DNA from: Chara braunii
Lineage: Eukaryota > Streptophyta > Charophyceae > Charales > Characeae
Assembly (NCBI GenBank): GCA_003427395.1
Contig: BFEA01000173.1
Location: 1,853,959-1,883,083, forward strand
Reading direction: 5' to 3'
Length of the DNA: 29,125 bases
Every line of letters starts with the position of its first letter. The stretch's first letter is position 1. The notes beneath the pieces were generated by a model. The model searched no databases and was not told the origin of the DNA. It saw only the letters and a list, made by a program, of their open reading frames with translations. Made by a program: the position numbers and the translations under genes. Shown here one piece after another: positions 28,640 through 29,125 of the stretch.

Positions 28640-29125
28640 TATAACTAAGGGACCGATCCGCGGCTCAAGTTTAGTGAGTCAGCGCGACGTTGATCCCAGG
28701 CGCCTTGTTTCTCGAGGCCGCCTCATGGTTCGGCTGCTGATGTCGGACAGCATAAGGCAGATGGCATGCGCAGTGCACTCAAAGCTACAGATCTAAACAC
28801 TCTTGCATTCTCAGACAAAATCCCGACGACAATCGTCTAATCAATGCCAAAGAGACGCGCATTTTCATACATTCATTCACTGTGGAAGATGCGAAAAATG
28901 AGCCATGCATAGGAAAAGATGGATTGCTTGCACAGTACACACGCATCCACCGTTCACAAGACAAGAAGACGGGGTTCTTGCGTAGGAGGATTACCAGGAA
29001 ACTAATGGAAGAGTTCCAGAAGAAGTTCTTTCACGCACGAAAAGCATACAGATTCATACTCATCCAGAGGAGGGAAAGAGAGAGAAGGAGAGAAGCATCG
29101 AGACACATCAGTATTCAAAGATAGA
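28640..29125. other. Right end of the window, no supported gene
   Basis: An open + frame from 28882 (GTG) reaches the window edge, about 80 codons rich in Arg and Lys, without a recognisable motif. Nothing else stands out. Confidence 0.4.

Overview
The window is almost entirely one giant, partly decayed Ty3/Gypsy LTR retrotransposon. Two direct repeats of about 1.1 kb lie at 1-1111 and about 26234-27480, roughly 96% identical by eye. Between them are gag, protease, reverse transcriptase, RNase H and integrase in Ty3/Gypsy order on the + strand (6975-13495). The element exceeds 27 kb. That puts it in the size class of plant Ogre/Tat elements, which it also resembles in having extra ORFs outside gag-pol and a tandem-repeat-rich 3' region. 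The window opens inside the (CT)n tract of the left LTR, so the true 5' end and one target-site copy are not visible.

The host is a eukaryote. The pol sequences, the DNMT3-like DNA methyltransferase relic and the Ogre-like layout suggest a green-lineage genome, perhaps a charophyte alga or early-diverging land plant. This is inference; no host gene here settles it.

Layout: 5' LTR (1-1111); candidate primer binding site and a 1.7-kb leader with no supported gene; four tandem paralogous ORFs of about 240-270 codons (A 2843-3655, intact; B 3719-4473, C 4781-5572 and D 5736-6506, all broken) of a family I do not recognise; gag (6975-9290); pol (9291-13495), broken by stops, frameshifts and a small deletion; a spacer with a TATA-box-like site and a G9 purine tract; an intact charged ORF (13867-14781) of unknown function; then about 11.4 kb of mostly non-coding, minisatellite-rich DNA. 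This last part holds a broken cytosine-5 DNA methyltransferase relic (17856-18477), two internal polypurine-tract/LTR-start-like junctions, a family of small hairpins, a 1.4-kb duplication, a polypyrimidine tract and two large minisatellites (92 bp and 80-82 bp periods). The 3' LTR follows, then 1.6 kb of flanking DNA with two overlapping opposite-strand ORFs of uncertain status.

In an intact relative, Gag would form the particle, PR/RT/RNase H/IN would copy and insert the element, and the four-copy family plus the 3' ORF would be accessory proteins of unknown role. The methyltransferase relic suggests that this element, or one nested in it, once carried its own DNA methylation enzyme. This copy is not autonomous as it stands: Gag and Pol carry several disabling changes, while ORF A and the 3' ORF remain open.
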